Shown here one piece after another: positions 25,532 to 36,139 of a DNA stretch of 58,226 nt. Made by a program: the position numbers and the translations under genes. The first letter of the stretch is position 1. Every line of letters starts with the position of its first letter. Location of the stretch: positions 1-58,226 of the forward strand of contig NZ_VSJJ01000011.1 in NCBI RefSeq assembly GCF_008369405.1, in the 5' to 3' direction. The notes under the pieces are model-generated. The model worked only from the letters and a program-made list of their open reading frames with translations. It made no database searches and had not been told where the DNA came from. This stretch comes from Streptococcus cristatus. GTDB taxonomy: Bacteria; Bacillota; Bacilli; Lactobacillales; Streptococcaceae.

Positions 25532-26800
25532 TTAGGCTTGGAAGACGATTTCTCCATCGCAGATAGTATATTTGACTTGACCTTTGAGCTCTTCGCCAAC
25601 AAAAGGTGAATTGGCTGCCTTGGAGGCAAAATGTTCGGAAACCAGACGGTCAGCTTTAGGATCGAAAATAGTGATGTCAGCTGGACCTTCTTCGGCCAGA
25701 AAACCAGCATTAAAATCGTAGAGACTAGCTGGATTGACCGTCATCTTCTCTAAGAGCTCCATGAGGCTAAGATGCCCTGCTTCCACCAGATAGGTCAGCC
25801 CTAGAGAAAGCGAGGTCTCAAGACCAGTCATACCAGACGGCGCCTTGGTAATATCTGCCACATTTTTCTCGTCGGCATGGTGCGGTGCGTGGTCCGTCGC
25901 AATGACAGAAATGACGCCAGACTTCAGCCCTTCGATAACGGCCAGACGATCCGATTCTAAGCGCAGAGGCGGATTCATCTTAGCACTGCTACCCTTGGTC
26001 AATAGCAGAGCTTCTGTCTTAGAGAAGTGCTGAGGTGCTGCTTCAGCAGTGACTTGAGCGCCTAGTTTTTGGGCAAACTCGACAACCTTGACACTTTCTG
26101 CCTTAGATAAATGCTGGATATGGACATGAGCTTTGGCATCATAGGCAATCATGACATCGCGAGCAATCATACTGTATTCGGCCACACCTGTCGCACCGCA
26201 AAAATTAAAATGCTCTTTGGCGATATGTTCATTGAAGCCCAGAATACCGTTGAGTCCTGGATCTTCCTCATGCAGACAAATAAAGGTCTTGTTTTTTCTG
26301 GCTTCGATCAAGGCTTCTCGAAGAACCTTTGAACTTTCCAAAGGAATCCCGTCATCTGAGAAGCCAACGGCACCAGCTGCCAAGAGAGCTTTGAAATCTG
26401 TCAAATGCTGACCATCGAAATTCTCAGTAATGGTCGCGATGGACTTGATATGAATATTTTCACGACTAGCTGACTCTAGTACTTCCTGCAGCGTTTCAAC
26501 TGTAGAAATGGTCGGATTGGTATTGGCCATCATAACGACCGTTGTAAAGCCGCCCGCTGCCGCTGCCAAAGCTCCTGTGTGAATGTCTTCCTTATGAGTC
26601 TGACCCGGCTCCCGAAAATGAACGTGAATGTCAACCAGACCGGGGGCAACGACCAAACCACTGGCATCTAAGACTTGGGCATCAGACGCTTCCAGATTTT
26701 GGCCAATTTTGAGAATTTTCTTACCCTCCACCAGCACATCGCACACTTGATCCAGACCAGACTTAGGATCCATCACATTGCCATTCTTGATTAGTAGCAT
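25532..26800 (-). CDS. pyrC: Dihydroorotase (class I)
   Basis: Zinc amidohydrolase that closes carbamoyl-aspartate to dihydroorotate, third step of UMP synthesis; cytosolic. 422 residues, type I length. Metal ligands: [17 protein letters not shown] near 57-73, the central HxQHLSK segment ([12 protein letters not shown]), and the ATDHAPHH loop near 302-309. It is 12 bases downstream of the Nudix gene and in a group with ung. No PyrR attenuator was seen before this group, so its control may differ from pyrK-pyrD and pyrF-pyrE. Confidence 0.96.
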   Translation of the reverse strand: MLLIKNGNVMDPKSGLDQVCDVLVEGKKILKIGQNLEASDAQVLDASGLVVAPGLVDIHVHFREPGQTHKEDIHTGALAAAAGGFTTVVMMANTNPTISTVETLQEVLESASRENIHIKSIATITENFDGQHLTDFKALLAAGAVGFSDDGIPLESSKVLREALIEARKNKTFICLHEEDPGLNGILGFNEHIAKEHFNFCGATGVAEYSMIARDVMIAYDAKAHVHIQHLSKAESVKVVEFAQKLGAQVTAEAAPQHFSKTEALLLTKGSSAKMNPPLRLESDRLAVIEGLKSGVISVIATDHAPHHADEKNVADITKAPSGMTGLETSLSLGLTYLVEAGHLSLMELLEKMTVNPASLYDFNAGFLAEEGPADITIFDPKADRLVSEHFASKAANSPFVGEELKGQVKYTICDGEIVFQA

Positions 26801-26812
26801 TTTGTATCTCCT

Positions 26813-27277
26813 TTATTCGTAAAAATCGACTTGCGTGTCGAGCAGTTTATCACCATCATAAACAAATTTAGCTGAAAAGAAGGGCTTATCCTCCAACAGC
26901 CATTCAACAAAGGTATGATCCCCTTCCCAAGTCGGCTTTGAAAGAACCTGATCGTAAGGCACCCATTCTAACGTTCCTTCATTGCAGTCGATCAACTCCC
27001 CTTCAAACTCTGTCACCTTAAAGACATAAGTGTACCAGTCCAAGTTGGGAGTAAATTCTGGAAAAGTGATGACGCCTTTGAGAACAGGCTTGGCCTTTAG
27101 ACCTGTTTCCTCTAAAATTTCGCGAGCAGCGCATTCCTGCGGGGTTTCTCCCCGCTCTAGCTTACCACCGACACCAATCCACTTCTCAGCATGGACATCG
27201 TTGGGCTTTTTGTTGCGGTGCAGCATGAGAAACTCACGCCCATTATCGATATAACAAATCGTTGCTAACTGAACCAT
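26813..27277 (-). CDS. Nudix hydrolase, MutT-like
   Basis: Predicted 8-oxo-dGTP-type diphosphatase of 154 residues. The Nudix box is complete (GGKLERGETPQECAARE followed by ILEETGL: Gx5Ex7REUxEExGU). The start at ATG 27277 has AGGAGG four bases upstream, better than the upstream 27298, which would overlap ung. It stands between ung and pyrC, all in the same direction. Together with ung this pairs two systems that handle damaged or wrong nucleotides. The name MutT is by resemblance; other nucleotide substrates are possible. Confidence 0.88.
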   Translation of the reverse strand: MVQLATICYIDNGREFLMLHRNKKPNDVHAEKWIGVGGKLERGETPQECAAREILEETGLKAKPVLKGVITFPEFTPNLDWYTYVFKVTEFEGELIDCNEGTLEWVPYDQVLSKPTWEGDHTFVEWLLEDKPFFSAKFVYDGDKLLDTQVDFYE

Positions 27278-27285
27278 ACTACCTC

Positions 27286-27939
27286 CTATGCTAACCAATT
27301 GATAGGCTCCAAGCCTTTAGTAACTAAAAACTCATTGGTGCGGGAAAAGGGTTTGCTGCCAAAAAAGCCACGGTAAGCAGACAGCGGACTTGGATGAGCC
27401 GACTCGATAATCAGATGTTGGGAATTGCTTATCAAGGCTTTTTTCTTGCGGGCATAGGAACCCCATAGGATAAAGACAACCGGATCTGACTTTGCATTAA
27501 CGACCTTAATAATGGCATCCGTAAAAGGCTCCCAGATTAAGCCAGCATGGGCATTGGCCTGACCAGCAGGAACTGTCAGACCAGCATTGAGCAAGAGAAC
27601 ACCTTGCTGAGCCCATGAAGTCAAATCATGCGACTCCTTAACCCCGATATCATCTGCCAATTCTTTGAGAATATTCTGCAAAGAAGGCGGAGCTGGAATA
27701 TCATCAGGAACAGAAAAGCTCAAGCCCTGTGCCTGTCTCGGTCCGTGGTAAGGATCCTGCCCTAAAATAACCACCTTAACATCCGCCAAATCCGTCGTCT
27801 GAATGGCATTAAAAACCTTGTCGCGAGGTGGGTAAATGGTTCCTGAAGCATAAACTTCGTCTAAAAAATGATTGATTTTTGCAAAATAACCTTCTGGCAG
27901 CTGCTCCTTAATCAAAGCGTGCCAAGCTGAATGCTGCAT
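27286..27939 (-). CDS. ung: Uracil-DNA glycosylase
   Basis: Base-excision repair enzyme that removes uracil from DNA; cytosolic. 217 residues, family-1 UNG. Catalytic [18 protein letters not shown] near 60-78 contains the water-activating Asp; LLLNAGLTV contains the uracil-binding Asn; [16 protein letters not shown] near 180-195 contains the catalytic His and the DNA-intercalation loop. The stop is eight bases before the Nudix ATG, so ung, Nudix and pyrC probably form one operon. Confidence 0.97.
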   Translation of the reverse strand: MQHSAWHALIKEQLPEGYFAKINHFLDEVYASGTIYPPRDKVFNAIQTTDLADVKVVILGQDPYHGPRQAQGLSFSVPDDIPAPPSLQNILKELADDIGVKESHDLTSWAQQGVLLLNAGLTVPAGQANAHAGLIWEPFTDAIIKVVNAKSDPVVFILWGSYARKKKALISNSQHLIIESAHPSPLSAYRGFFGSKPFSRTNEFLVTKGLEPINWLA

Positions 27940-28006
27940 CTTTTCTCCTTTTTATTTTACATTCTATGTTTACGAGCAAGGGGGTGACAATAGGTCTCCT
28001 TAGACC

Positions 28007-29527
28007 TCATTTTTTCCAAAATTTCATGCGAGTCAAGTCTAGCGGATACTGAGTTAAGCCCACAGCTGACAGAATTAGAATTTGCGGCAGAAACTGAATC
28101 AGATACCGGGTCTTCCCTCCTTCAAAAATCTGTAAAAAGAGCAAACCTCCAAAGACTGCCAAAATTAAGAAATTCAAAGAGTCATCTGGTCGGTATTTCC
28201 AAAGGGCAAAGACAAGCCCCAAAGCCATAATAATCCAAACCGCTTGCTTAAGCAGCGAATAAAAACGATAACTATCTTTATCGGAATTCAGGAAAAAATC
28301 ACGAATAAACTGAGCAAGTCTATTGTCTTTTGTGCTTTCATAAAGCGGTGAAATATAGGGCGTTTTTTCATGTTCAACACTCCGATAAAGCCAGCCCAAG
28401 TTGCCTTCGGCAACCGTCAATGATTGCTTATAATACAGGTGTTGAAGAAAAGTCAGCGGAGTGTATTCTTTCAAGCGGCGTTTGATTTCTTTGATGACAT
28501 TTTCCTTGGCAAACATGCCGTTATTGTAGTCAGCTCGCTTGTCAGGCTCAACGTATTGCAAGAGCCCTTCCTTCATGTCCTCCTGATCGTGACCGATATT
28601 GGTTAGCCCCAGATTGATGAAAAGCAGTGGCCCTTTGGCCAGTCCTTCGCCTTGAATAATCGGCACTTCGGTCTGGTGAGCTAAACCATAATGAAGCGGA
28701 AGGTAGCCTGCTGAAAAGCTTAGGGCAAAGACTGCAGCAGTCAAGAAAAACTTTTTCCAGTTTTGTCTCAAAAACAAAACCCCAAAAACAGCAATCAACA
28801 GAATCATCACCGTCGGACGAATCAGAAAGGCAAGACTGGTCAGAATCCCTAATAAAAGGCTTCTAGAAATGATTTGGCGACTATTCCCCTTATTTTCCAG
28901 CAAGCTCAATGCTAGAAAAATATGTAGACTAATCAAAGGCAAAGGAGGAATGTCTGTGTACATGGACATGTAGTAAGGCGAGAATCCGACCAAGGCCACA
29001 TAAAGGCTAAAAACTGCATCTGCTGTAGCCTGCGAAAAATACCGCTGACAGCCTTTGTAGAGGATCCAAGTCGCAATATTGACGTAAAAAAGATTGAGTC
29101 CCTGCATAATCCAGAGAGCTGCTTCACCAAAAAGGTTAAAGAAAAAACGCTCATAGAGAAAGAGGGGCAGATTATTGGGATTGCGCGTCAGATAGCTGGA
29201 AATAGATGACTCCTTCAGGTACTTGAAAGCCCCTGTGAAAACCACTGCTGCATCCCGTCGAATCAAAAGCTCAGCCGATAGGAGCATGATGAGCTGAAAA
29301 AGGAGAGCTGCTAAAGCAATGGCAAGCTTGTGCCTCATTAGAAAATGATAAAACTTTTTAAGCTGAAACCGATAGCGATTCGCTAGGATTGCCAAGACTC
29401 CAAACAAAATCAGAGCCAAGCTACTTAACTGCGACACATGAAAAATAGCTGTAAACAACCAATGGAGACTTAGCACCAGCATGATTTTTTGCAGGATCGA
29501 AAAAGTAACATGATAAATCTTAGACAT
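28007..29527 (-). CDS. Polytopic membrane protein, GT-C glycosyltransferase-like
   Basis: Integral membrane protein of 506 residues with roughly 10-12 hydrophobic segments. A long hydrophilic region follows the early helices and a larger one (about 300-415) lies before the last three helices. The acidic pair in the first extracellular loop (ELLIRRDAAVVFTGAF) and the membrane layout resemble GT-C enzymes of the PMT/ArnT kind that use lipid-linked sugars; no family signature is certain. It ends with a basic tail (RMKFWKK). It lies between ung and pyrE without obvious link to pyrimidines. Function unassigned. Confidence 0.7.
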   Translation of the reverse strand: MSKIYHVTFSILQKIMLVLSLHWLFTAIFHVSQLSSLALILFGVLAILANRYRFQLKKFYHFLMRHKLAIALAALLFQLIMLLSAELLIRRDAAVVFTGAFKYLKESSISSYLTRNPNNLPLFLYERFFFNLFGEAALWIMQGLNLFYVNIATWILYKGCQRYFSQATADAVFSLYVALVGFSPYYMSMYTDIPPLPLISLHIFLALSLLENKGNSRQIISRSLLLGILTSLAFLIRPTVMILLIAVFGVLFLRQNWKKFFLTAAVFALSFSAGYLPLHYGLAHQTEVPIIQGEGLAKGPLLFINLGLTNIGHDQEDMKEGLLQYVEPDKRADYNNGMFAKENVIKEIKRRLKEYTPLTFLQHLYYKQSLTVAEGNLGWLYRSVEHEKTPYISPLYESTKDNRLAQFIRDFFLNSDKDSYRFYSLLKQAVWIIMALGLVFALWKYRPDDSLNFLILAVFGGLLFLQIFEGGKTRYLIQFLPQILILSAVGLTQYPLDLTRMKFWKK

Positions 29528-29595
29528 GGCTTTATTATAACAAAATCAAGCACTTTTTGCTATTTTAAAAAGTGAGCAGAGCCCAAGTAAATCCT

Positions 29596-29629
29596 AAAAA
29601 GGAGACAGGGACATCCTCGTCCCGCCTCC
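29596..29629 (-). terminator. Terminator of pyrF-pyrE
   Basis: Minus-strand GGAGGCGGGAC-GAGGAT-GTCCCTGTCTCC forms a near-perfect stem followed by TTTTTAGG. It begins about ten bases after the pyrE stop codon. Confidence 0.85.
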
Positions 29630-29639
29630 TCGTACCTTC

Positions 29640-30269
29640 TTAATTTTGCCAGTTTTCTTGATCGTCTTTGAACTTCTTCAGCAAAGCCAATCCTTCTGCA
29701 TTGATGTAGCCTTCTTGCTCAGCCAAGTGGATAAGCTCTGTATAGTTTGACAAGGTCACCAACTTCACGCCTGCATCCGCAAAGTTCTTATCCGCCTTTG
29801 GCAATTCGTAGGTGAAAATAGCTGCAGCACCGATTACATCTGCTCCTTCACGCTTGGCTGCCGCAATAGCATCCAAAACAGAGCCACCAGTGGAAATCAA
29901 ATCTTCAATGACAACCATCTTTTGACCAGGAGCCACACGCCCTTCAATCTGATTGCCCGCCCCGTGATCTTTTGGTTTGCTACGGATATAGGCAAAAGGC
30001 AGATTCATCTTGTCGGCAATGATAGCGCCGTGGGGAATACCTGCTGTTGCCGTACCCGCAATCACTTCCACATCAGGAAATTCCGCACGAATTTTTTCAA
30101 CAAAGCCATTTTCAATCAAAGTCCGAGTCTCTGGGTAGGCCAAAGTCACTCGGTTATCTGTGTAAATCGGTGATTTAATTCCAGAAGCCCAAGTAAAAGG
30201 CTCCTCTGGTTTCAAGTAAACCGCTTTGATTTTCAACAAGTCGCGTGCAATATCGTTGGCTAAAGTCAT
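29640..30269 (-). CDS. pyrE: Orotate phosphoribosyltransferase
   Basis: Makes orotidine monophosphate from orotate and PRPP; cytosolic. 209 residues. The PRPP-binding motif [12 protein letters not shown] near 117-128 is present, and the flexible loop with [15 protein letters not shown] near 95-109. The frame ends in [12 protein letters not shown]. It is 75 bases downstream of pyrF and shares its promoter and PyrR attenuator. Confidence 0.96.
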   Translation of the reverse strand: MTLANDIARDLLKIKAVYLKPEEPFTWASGIKSPIYTDNRVTLAYPETRTLIENGFVEKIRAEFPDVEVIAGTATAGIPHGAIIADKMNLPFAYIRSKPKDHGAGNQIEGRVAPGQKMVVIEDLISTGGSVLDAIAAAKREGADVIGAAAIFTYELPKADKNFADAGVKLVTLSNYTELIHLAEQEGYINAEGLALLKKFKDDQENWQN

Positions 30270-30344
30270 TTTGTACTCCTTATAAATCTGTTTTTTAAGC
30301 TATTCGTTTCGTTTGAAGGTTTCATTTGAAAGTCTTATTCTTGC

Positions 30345-31037
30345 TTAGCTGTTCCACTGTCTCTTAATTTCATGATAGGCATCCCAAGGATTTTCAGCCT
30401 GAATAATCGGCCGACCAACCACAATATAATTGCTGCCAATCTGATGAGCTTCCTGCGGCGTCATGACCCGTTTTTGGTCACCGATTTCAGCACCTGCTGG
30501 CCGGATACCCGGCGTCACACAAAGAAAATCGTCCGCCGTAGCTTCCTTGATCAGCTCAACTTCCAAGGCTGAACAAACAACCCCATCCAGCCCAGCTTCC
30601 TTGGCCTTGCGGGCATAATTGACAACGGATTCTTGCACGGTTGTTTGGATATTTTGGCAGTCGCGCATGTCTTCTTCGCTAGTTGAAGTCAACTGGGTTA
30701 CCGCTACCAGCTTCGCATTGTCACCGAGAACTTTTTTGGCCTCCCGCATCATCTCAACGCCGCCAGCTGCATGAACTGTCACCATATCAATGCCGAATGT
30801 TCCCAAAACAGACATAGCTGAACGCACGGTATTAGGAATGTCGTGCAATTTCAAATCGAGGAAAATGCTATGTCCCAAACCTTTCAGATAATGCACAATT
30901 TCTGGACCAATGGCATAAAAGAATTCCATGCCGATTTTGACGTACAGTTTTTCATCTTCAGGGAAATGCTCCAGAAAGTTTTTGACATCATCAAAAGATG
31001 GAAAGTCTAGGGCGATAATAGGACGTTCTTCACGCAT
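30345..31037 (-). CDS. pyrF: Orotidine 5'-phosphate decarboxylase
   Basis: Final enzyme of UMP synthesis, removes CO2 from OMP; cytosolic. 230 residues. The catalytic array [12 protein letters not shown] near 58-70 (DxKxxD with Lys) is intact; VTVHAAGG and the C-terminal VTPGIRP and VVGRPI phosphate-binding segments follow. It is the first gene of the pyrF-pyrE unit. A long leader with a PyrR-controlled attenuator separates it from the promoter. Confidence 0.97.
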   Translation of the reverse strand: MREERPIIALDFPSFDDVKNFLEHFPEDEKLYVKIGMEFFYAIGPEIVHYLKGLGHSIFLDLKLHDIPNTVRSAMSVLGTFGIDMVTVHAAGGVEMMREAKKVLGDNAKLVAVTQLTSTSEEDMRDCQNIQTTVQESVVNYARKAKEAGLDGVVCSALEVELIKEATADDFLCVTPGIRPAGAEIGDQKRVMTPQEAHQIGSNYIVVGRPIIQAENPWDAYHEIKRQWNS

Positions 31038-31087
31038 ACAGTTCTTCTCCTTGCTTGTTACTTACTATAAAGATGATCACAATCATA

Positions 31088-31180
31088 GAAAAAACCTTGC
31101 CCGAGAGCAAGGTTACACGAAAATTAGGCAGAATCTGCCATTTTAAACGTATGTGCCTTAGAGCCTCTCTGGACTTCTTT
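31088..31180 (-). promoter_or_regulatory. PyrR-dependent attenuator before pyrF
   Basis: On the minus strand the PyrR-binding loop sequence AGTCCAGAGAGGCTC (31161-31175) is followed by GCAGATTCTGCC and then a terminator hairpin, AACCTTGCT-CTCG-GGCAAGGTT with TTTTTTC (about 31088-31113). This is the anti-antiterminator plus terminator order of pyr attenuators. High uridine nucleotides would favour termination. The region contains a small ORF that has no role here. Confidence 0.9.
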
Positions 31181-31198
31181 AAAGGTTTTATCTTAATC

Positions 31199-31227
31199 AT
31201 TCTATAATTTACTGGGTAGTTTGTCAA
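31199..31227 (-). promoter_or_regulatory. Promoter of pyrF-pyrE
   Basis: Minus strand: TTGACA (31222-31227), 17-base spacer, TAGAAT (31199-31204). The transcript would begin just before the PyrR-binding loop. Confidence 0.85.
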
Positions 31228-31240
31228 GAGAAAATAGAGC

Positions 31241-32191
<951 letters not shown>

Positions 32192-32998
32192 CTAAAGCAC
32201 GATGGTGCCAGTCTCAAAAACTGGACCGTCTTCGCAGACCCGCTTATTAACCGCTTCATCCTGACCTGCTACATGAACGACGCAGGCATAGCAGGCGCCC
32301 ATGCCACAAGCCATGCGAGACTCCATTGATAGATAGGCATGGGGATGATCGTGAAATTTCCGATCCACATACTGAAGCATACCGGGCGCCCCACAAGAAT
32401 AGACCGCAGCAAAATCCTCAGTCAGCTCATCGATAATCGTTGATACATAGCCTTTTCGTCCGTAACTCCCATCATCTGTAGTGATAAACAACTGACTGCA
32501 CTGACCAAATTCTTCTTCCAGAATAACCGCAGATTGATTGGCAAAGCCTAATACTGCAGTGACTTGAGCCCCCTTAGCATGGAGTTCTTTGGCTGTTTGT
32601 AAGAGAGGAGGTACACCGATACCACCACCAATAATCAAGACCTTGTCGCCCTTTTCTACCGGGGACAAATCAAAACCATTTCCCTGAGGTCCCATGACAT
32701 CAAGATAGCTACCAACAGGAAGCTGAGAGAAAATGGCCGTCCCGCCACCTTCGACCCGATAGATAATCCGGCAGATATTTTTCTCCCGATCAATCTCCGA
32801 TATGGAAATCGGGCGTCGCAGCAGCTTGCTATCATCTGGCACTCGAATATGCAGGAATTGCCCAACCTGCATCTGACTCACCATCTGGCCTCTCAGGCGC
32901 ATCGAAAAAATCTGAGGCGCAATTTCTACCTGCTCCAGCAGCTCCATTTGCTCCAGCATAATCTTGCCAAATCTCTTTTTACAACTGTCACTAACCAT
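32192..32998 (-). CDS. pyrK: Dihydroorotate dehydrogenase electron-transfer subunit
   Basis: FAD and [2Fe-2S] protein that passes electrons from PyrD to NAD+. 268 residues from the chosen start. FAD site LRRPISISEI near 75-84, GGGTAIFS, nucleotide site GGGIGVPPLLQTA near 130-142, and a C-terminal cysteine cluster CGMGACYACVVH plus a later Cys in VCEDG. The ORF can be extended to 33049, but that lies inside the attenuator terminator, so ATG 32998 (GAGG upstream) is preferred. It is the first gene of the pyrK-pyrD unit. Confidence 0.95.
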   Translation of the reverse strand: MVSDSCKKRFGKIMLEQMELLEQVEIAPQIFSMRLRGQMVSQMQVGQFLHIRVPDDSKLLRRPISISEIDREKNICRIIYRVEGGGTAIFSQLPVGSYLDVMGPQGNGFDLSPVEKGDKVLIIGGGIGVPPLLQTAKELHAKGAQVTAVLGFANQSAVILEEEFGQCSQLFITTDDGSYGRKGYVSTIIDELTEDFAAVYSCGAPGMLQYVDRKFHDHPHAYLSMESRMACGMGACYACVVHVAGQDEAVNKRVCEDGPVFETGTIVL

Positions 32999-33021
32999 GA
33001 CAACCTCACTTTCTACAAGAA

Positions 33022-33115
33022 AAAACCTTGCCACAGCAAGGTTTCGCAAAAAACAAGGCAGTCAAATTGCCCCTTATACCGTTTTTCCTACCTTGCAGCC
33101 TCACTGGACTTGATT
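33022..33115 (-). promoter_or_regulatory. PyrR-dependent attenuator before pyrK
   Basis: Minus strand: PyrR-binding sequence AGTCCAGTGAGGCTG (33096-33110), then a segment containing GCCTTGTTTTTTG, then a terminator AACCTTG-CTGTGG-CAAGGTT with TTTTTTC (about 33024-33042). It is built like the attenuator at 31088-31180 and both use the same AACCTTG stem, so they are probably duplicated or under the same selection. Confidence 0.9.
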
Positions 33116-33133
33116 AAAGGTTAAATTGTAAAC

Positions 33134-33162
33134 ATTATATCGTTAGCGATAAGGATTGTCAA
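33134..33162 (-). promoter_or_regulatory. Promoter of pyrK-pyrD
   Basis: Minus strand: TTGACA (33157-33162), 17-base spacer, TATAAT (33134-33139); a near-consensus strong promoter. Confidence 0.9.
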
Positions 33163-33211
33163 GATAGAAAAAACATAAGATCTTTCAAATTTTCTCCAAG
33201 GAATCACAGTC

Positions 33212-34177
33212 TTACCAGCTCTTGTCAAATTCACTATTTGCATTTGCCAGATAAAAACTCCCATCTTCCTGCCTCTTGAAAGTCAAGGTTACTGAATCAT
33301 ATTTTCGTTCTATGTTTCGAAAGTTTCTATAATTGGCCTGTAGTGATAAGGGGCTATTGCTCATGCCACTTCCATAAATATTAAGTTCTGAAGGAAGTCC
33401 AAAACGCTCAACAACCTCTTGATAAGTCATCCCACCTTTGCCATACTGGCTATCACCTATTTTTAATGTATCCATATCTTCTGGCTTCCACTTAAAGACA
33501 AATTCGTCTTTCGTCGCTGAAGGATAGTTACTGTCATCTAAATATACTGCACTTTTACTTATCAAATAATAGTTCTTGCCATTCGAATCAGGGTCATAAA
33601 AAACCAAATTGATTTCCTGAGGATGTCCCGATGAGCCATATCTAGGAACATCTATAATTCTTGTCTTATAAGTTAGTGTCAATCCTTTTGTAGCAAAACT
33701 CACAGCTGAACCCTTACCATATTTCGCAATGACTTCTTCTAAAGTTGGGCTATTAGTCCCCCCATTTTCCACCTTGAGCTCTACAAAATTATCCAATGTC
33801 CAATTAAAAGCAAACTTCTCTTCATCTTCCTCAACAATTTTCTTTTTCAGCTCCTTTTGTTCTTGGGTCAATGTTGATTCATCATCATCTTGCTGACTAG
33901 CTGAGCTTTCTCCACTAACTATCGAGGCACTATCGTCATATTTGTACTTCAATTCAGCTTTATTAGGAACCTGTTGCGATAAATAATAGAAGCCAAAGAA
34001 CAAAGCAAATGAGATTGCCAAACAAAGAAGGGTAAAAGCCAAGCTAATTCTTTTTTTCTCCTCCTTCATCGTCATCATTCTGAGCTCTTCTCGTTTTAGC
34101 TTTTGTTGCCGATAAAGGTCTCTTTTGATCTCTCTAAACGAATGAAGATCACGCTTTTTCTTGCTACTCCTCCTCAT
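33212..34177 (-). CDS. Membrane-anchored tandem-module protein A
   Basis: A 321-residue protein of no family known to me, with a basic cytoplasmic N terminus (about 1-43), one membrane segment (44-67), an acidic linker (78-120) and two extracytoplasmic modules at about 123-210 and 226-315. Each module starts with an aromatic pair (FNWT, FKW), then LxV/I, a GG or GKGG turn, an E-E/D-V-x(4-5)-G helix, and ends in a beta strand (LVFYDPDSNG, LTFKRQEDGSF). The same module occurs in the two genes upstream and at 42501-43118. It might be a small beta-lactamase-inhibitor- or SmpA-like fold; that is a guess. Last of three co-directional genes. Confidence 0.72.
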   Translation of the reverse strand: MRRSSKKKRDLHSFREIKRDLYRQQKLKREELRMMTMKEEKKRISLAFTLLCLAISFALFFGFYYLSQQVPNKAELKYKYDDSASIVSGESSASQQDDDESTLTQEQKELKKKIVEEDEEKFAFNWTLDNFVELKVENGGTNSPTLEEVIAKYGKGSAVSFATKGLTLTYKTRIIDVPRYGSSGHPQEINLVFYDPDSNGKNYYLISKSAVYLDDSNYPSATKDEFVFKWKPEDMDTLKIGDSQYGKGGMTYQEVVERFGLPSELNIYGSGMSNSPLSLQANYRNFRNIERKYDSVTLTFKRQEDGSFYLANANSEFDKSW

Positions 34178-34204
34178 TTTTCTCCTCTTTCTTATCTATT
34201 TATT

Positions 34205-35050
34205 TTACTTACTTTCTTTAGACACCAAACGCCATCTACCATCTACTTGCTTGTAGAATTCTAAATGAACTCTTTTCAATTGTTCTGGGTTTTGCCAATA
34301 ATGTGGATTAACATAATCAACCTGCATCTTCAGTTGATTGTCATCTCCAGAAATCGTCTGATATAGAGGTAAGCCAACTTTTAAAACAATCTCATCATAT
34401 GGAGTGCCTTTTTCTGTTCCTTCTCTAGCACCAATAACAAGACTATCGATGTATGCTTGCGTCCATAAAAAGGATCTTTTAGGATTGTTATCCACCTGGA
34501 TTTTATCACTTGAAAGGCTAAAGTGGTATTTTGAAATGAGCTTATAGACACCATCAAATTCAGCAAAGGTTAAAGATACATACCCCAGACTACCATTTTT
34601 CGATTCCCAGATAAGGCGAATATGCTTTTGAACTTCGTGATTTGGCAAAAAATCAATCCAGGCCCCACCTTGAACTGGTTTCCCAAATTCTTTTAACACA
34701 TCTTCCAAGACGGCTCCGCCCTTGTATTTGTTCATGGGAAGCGCGACTGCCTTTTCAACTGTCCAAAGAAAGGGACCGCTTTTTTCTGGAGAAACGATAA
34801 GACTTTTAGCGAATTGTTCTGCTTCAGCTTTCTCATCTTCCAAACTATTTGTTGATGAACTAATCTGGCTAGACGGAGTTGGCGTCTGCTTGACTTTGCT
34901 TTTTCCTGATAGAGAAAGTGTTAAAAAAGCTGTTCCAATGAGAGAAAATACAACAATAGCTACTACCATGAATGGCAAAAACTTGGACTTATAGGTTTGC
35001 TTTTCTAACTCGAAAGCAAGATCTTCAAACGAATCTTCTTGTCTCTTCAT
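34205..35050 (-). CDS. Membrane-anchored tandem-module protein B
   Basis: A 281-residue relative of its neighbours. N-terminal cytoplasmic segment (1-24), membrane anchor (25-48), Ser/Thr-rich linker (50-75), then modules at about 93-174 (FLWTVEKAV...GGAVLEDVLKEFGKP) and 193-277 (FLWTQAYIDSL...GTPYDEIVLKVGLPL). Each ends with a strand of the LTF/LEFxxxxDGxYxL kind. I chose ATG 35050 because AAGGAG is five bases before it; the GTG at 35053 is too close. 27 bases separate it from protein A, so they probably share a transcript. The sequence does not tell the ligand. Confidence 0.72.
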   Translation of the reverse strand: MKRQEDSFEDLAFELEKQTYKSKFLPFMVVAIVVFSLIGTAFLTLSLSGKSKVKQTPTPSSQISSSTNSLEDEKAEAEQFAKSLIVSPEKSGPFLWTVEKAVALPMNKYKGGAVLEDVLKEFGKPVQGGAWIDFLPNHEVQKHIRLIWESKNGSLGYVSLTFAEFDGVYKLISKYHFSLSSDKIQVDNNPKRSFLWTQAYIDSLVIGAREGTEKGTPYDEIVLKVGLPLYQTISGDDNQLKMQVDYVNPHYWQNPEQLKRVHLEFYKQVDGRWRLVSKESK

Positions 35051-35212
35051 CACTGCTCCTTATCAATCTAAAGACCCATCATATCACGAATAGATTGAAA
35101 TTGCAAAATGTGCTTAAGTCTGTTTGTATATACTTGAGAAAGTGCCAGACTCTCCGCCATTCAGAATATCCTGTCTGATTACTTTGGCTATCAAAGGAGG
35201 GCATAAATTCCC

Positions 35213-36028
35213 CTATCTTTCTGTTCTCTCAATATGGCTGTTGGCTGTCGTCAACCGAAAGACGCCATCTTCTTGACGGTGTAAAGTTAAATGAACCCAT
35301 TCATTATCATAGACTTGATCTGATGTTAAGTATTTGAGTTCCAAGCCAATATGCTGGCTATCTGCCGCATCCAAGCGCGAAATAAATACTTCTGATTCTC
35401 GAGGCAGACCAAATAATTGAACGATCTCTTCGTAGGACATACCAGTATGGCCTGTGCTCTCGTCACGGACTTGTAAACTGGCTATTTCGTCCTTTGTCCA
35501 AAGATGAGGACTATGCTCCTGTGGCAAAGTTGGATAGGCCTCATCAAGAATATTCGCTTTCTTAGCAATGAGATAATAGCCTGCTCCATCTTTTTCAAAT
35601 GTCAACCTTAAACTACTATGACGGACTTGAATAATCTCACTTGTATAGCTTAATTCAATATTCCTATTGCTCTCAGTATAAAAAAAGCTTGAAGCCTTGC
35701 CATGCTTTTCAAGGACTTGGTCCAGAGAAGCTCCGTTTTGACCAGCAGCGGTATCCTTTATTTGCAGATTGATAATTTCATACGTTGTCCATTTAAAACG
35801 ATGGTTTCCTCTCTCTAAAACTTTCTCTTCTAGTTCAAGCTCCTCTGGTGACTTTTGATAAACAGACGAGGACATACTCTTTCGCTCCAAATCCTTATAA
35901 ACAGCGTGAGCTCCCCACATAAGCATTAGTTTCCCAAGTGGAAGCATGATACAAACTGTCATAAAGACTATAAAAATAGTAATTGGTCCAACTACTGAAC
36001 GCTTCTTATAGTCAGCATCTTTGGCCAT
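35213..36028 (-). CDS. Membrane-anchored tandem-module protein C
   Basis: A 271-residue protein. Basic N terminus, membrane segment at about 12-36, short linker, modules at about 77-160 (FKWTTYEIINLQI...NGASLDQVLEKHGKA) and 175-265 (HLWTKDEIASLQV...GMSYEEIVQLFGLP). Each closes with a beta strand, LRLTFEKDGAGYYL and VHLTLHRQEDGVFRL. The gene is divergent from the LysR regulator and precedes protein B by about 160 bases that hold no clear terminator. Module order and spacing match proteins A and B, so the three arose by duplication. Function unknown. Confidence 0.72.
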   Translation of the reverse strand: MAKDADYKKRSVVGPITIFIVFMTVCIMLPLGKLMLMWGAHAVYKDLERKSMSSSVYQKSPEELELEEKVLERGNHRFKWTTYEIINLQIKDTAAGQNGASLDQVLEKHGKASSFFYTESNRNIELSYTSEIIQVRHSSLRLTFEKDGAGYYLIAKKANILDEAYPTLPQEHSPHLWTKDEIASLQVRDESTGHTGMSYEEIVQLFGLPRESEVFISRLDAADSQHIGLELKYLTSDQVYDNEWVHLTLHRQEDGVFRLTTANSHIERTER

Positions 36029-36124
36029 ATCGCCCTCCTTATTTCTTTCATTTTAGCACAGGCAAGTTTGGCAAGCAAACATTTGCTAATCTTCCTGATT
36101 TGTCAAGAAAAAATCCCCAATTTG

Positions 36125-36133
36125 TGATAAAAT
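36125..36133 (+). promoter_or_regulatory. Extended -10 promoter of the LysR gene, leaderless
   Basis: TGATAAAAT fits TGn plus TAAAAT. TTGTCA at 36100-36105 is 22 bases upstream, too far for a good -35, so the extended -10 probably carries the promoter. The ATG is six bases after the -10 and no Shine-Dalgarno precedes it. Confidence 0.55.
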
Positions 36134-36139
36134 AGACCT

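Noticed and set aside
31030..31227. A 65-residue ORF on the minus strand before pyrF
   Set aside because: It covers the PyrR-binding loop and terminator of the attenuator, has no ribosome site, and its product is low-complexity basic. Not a gene.
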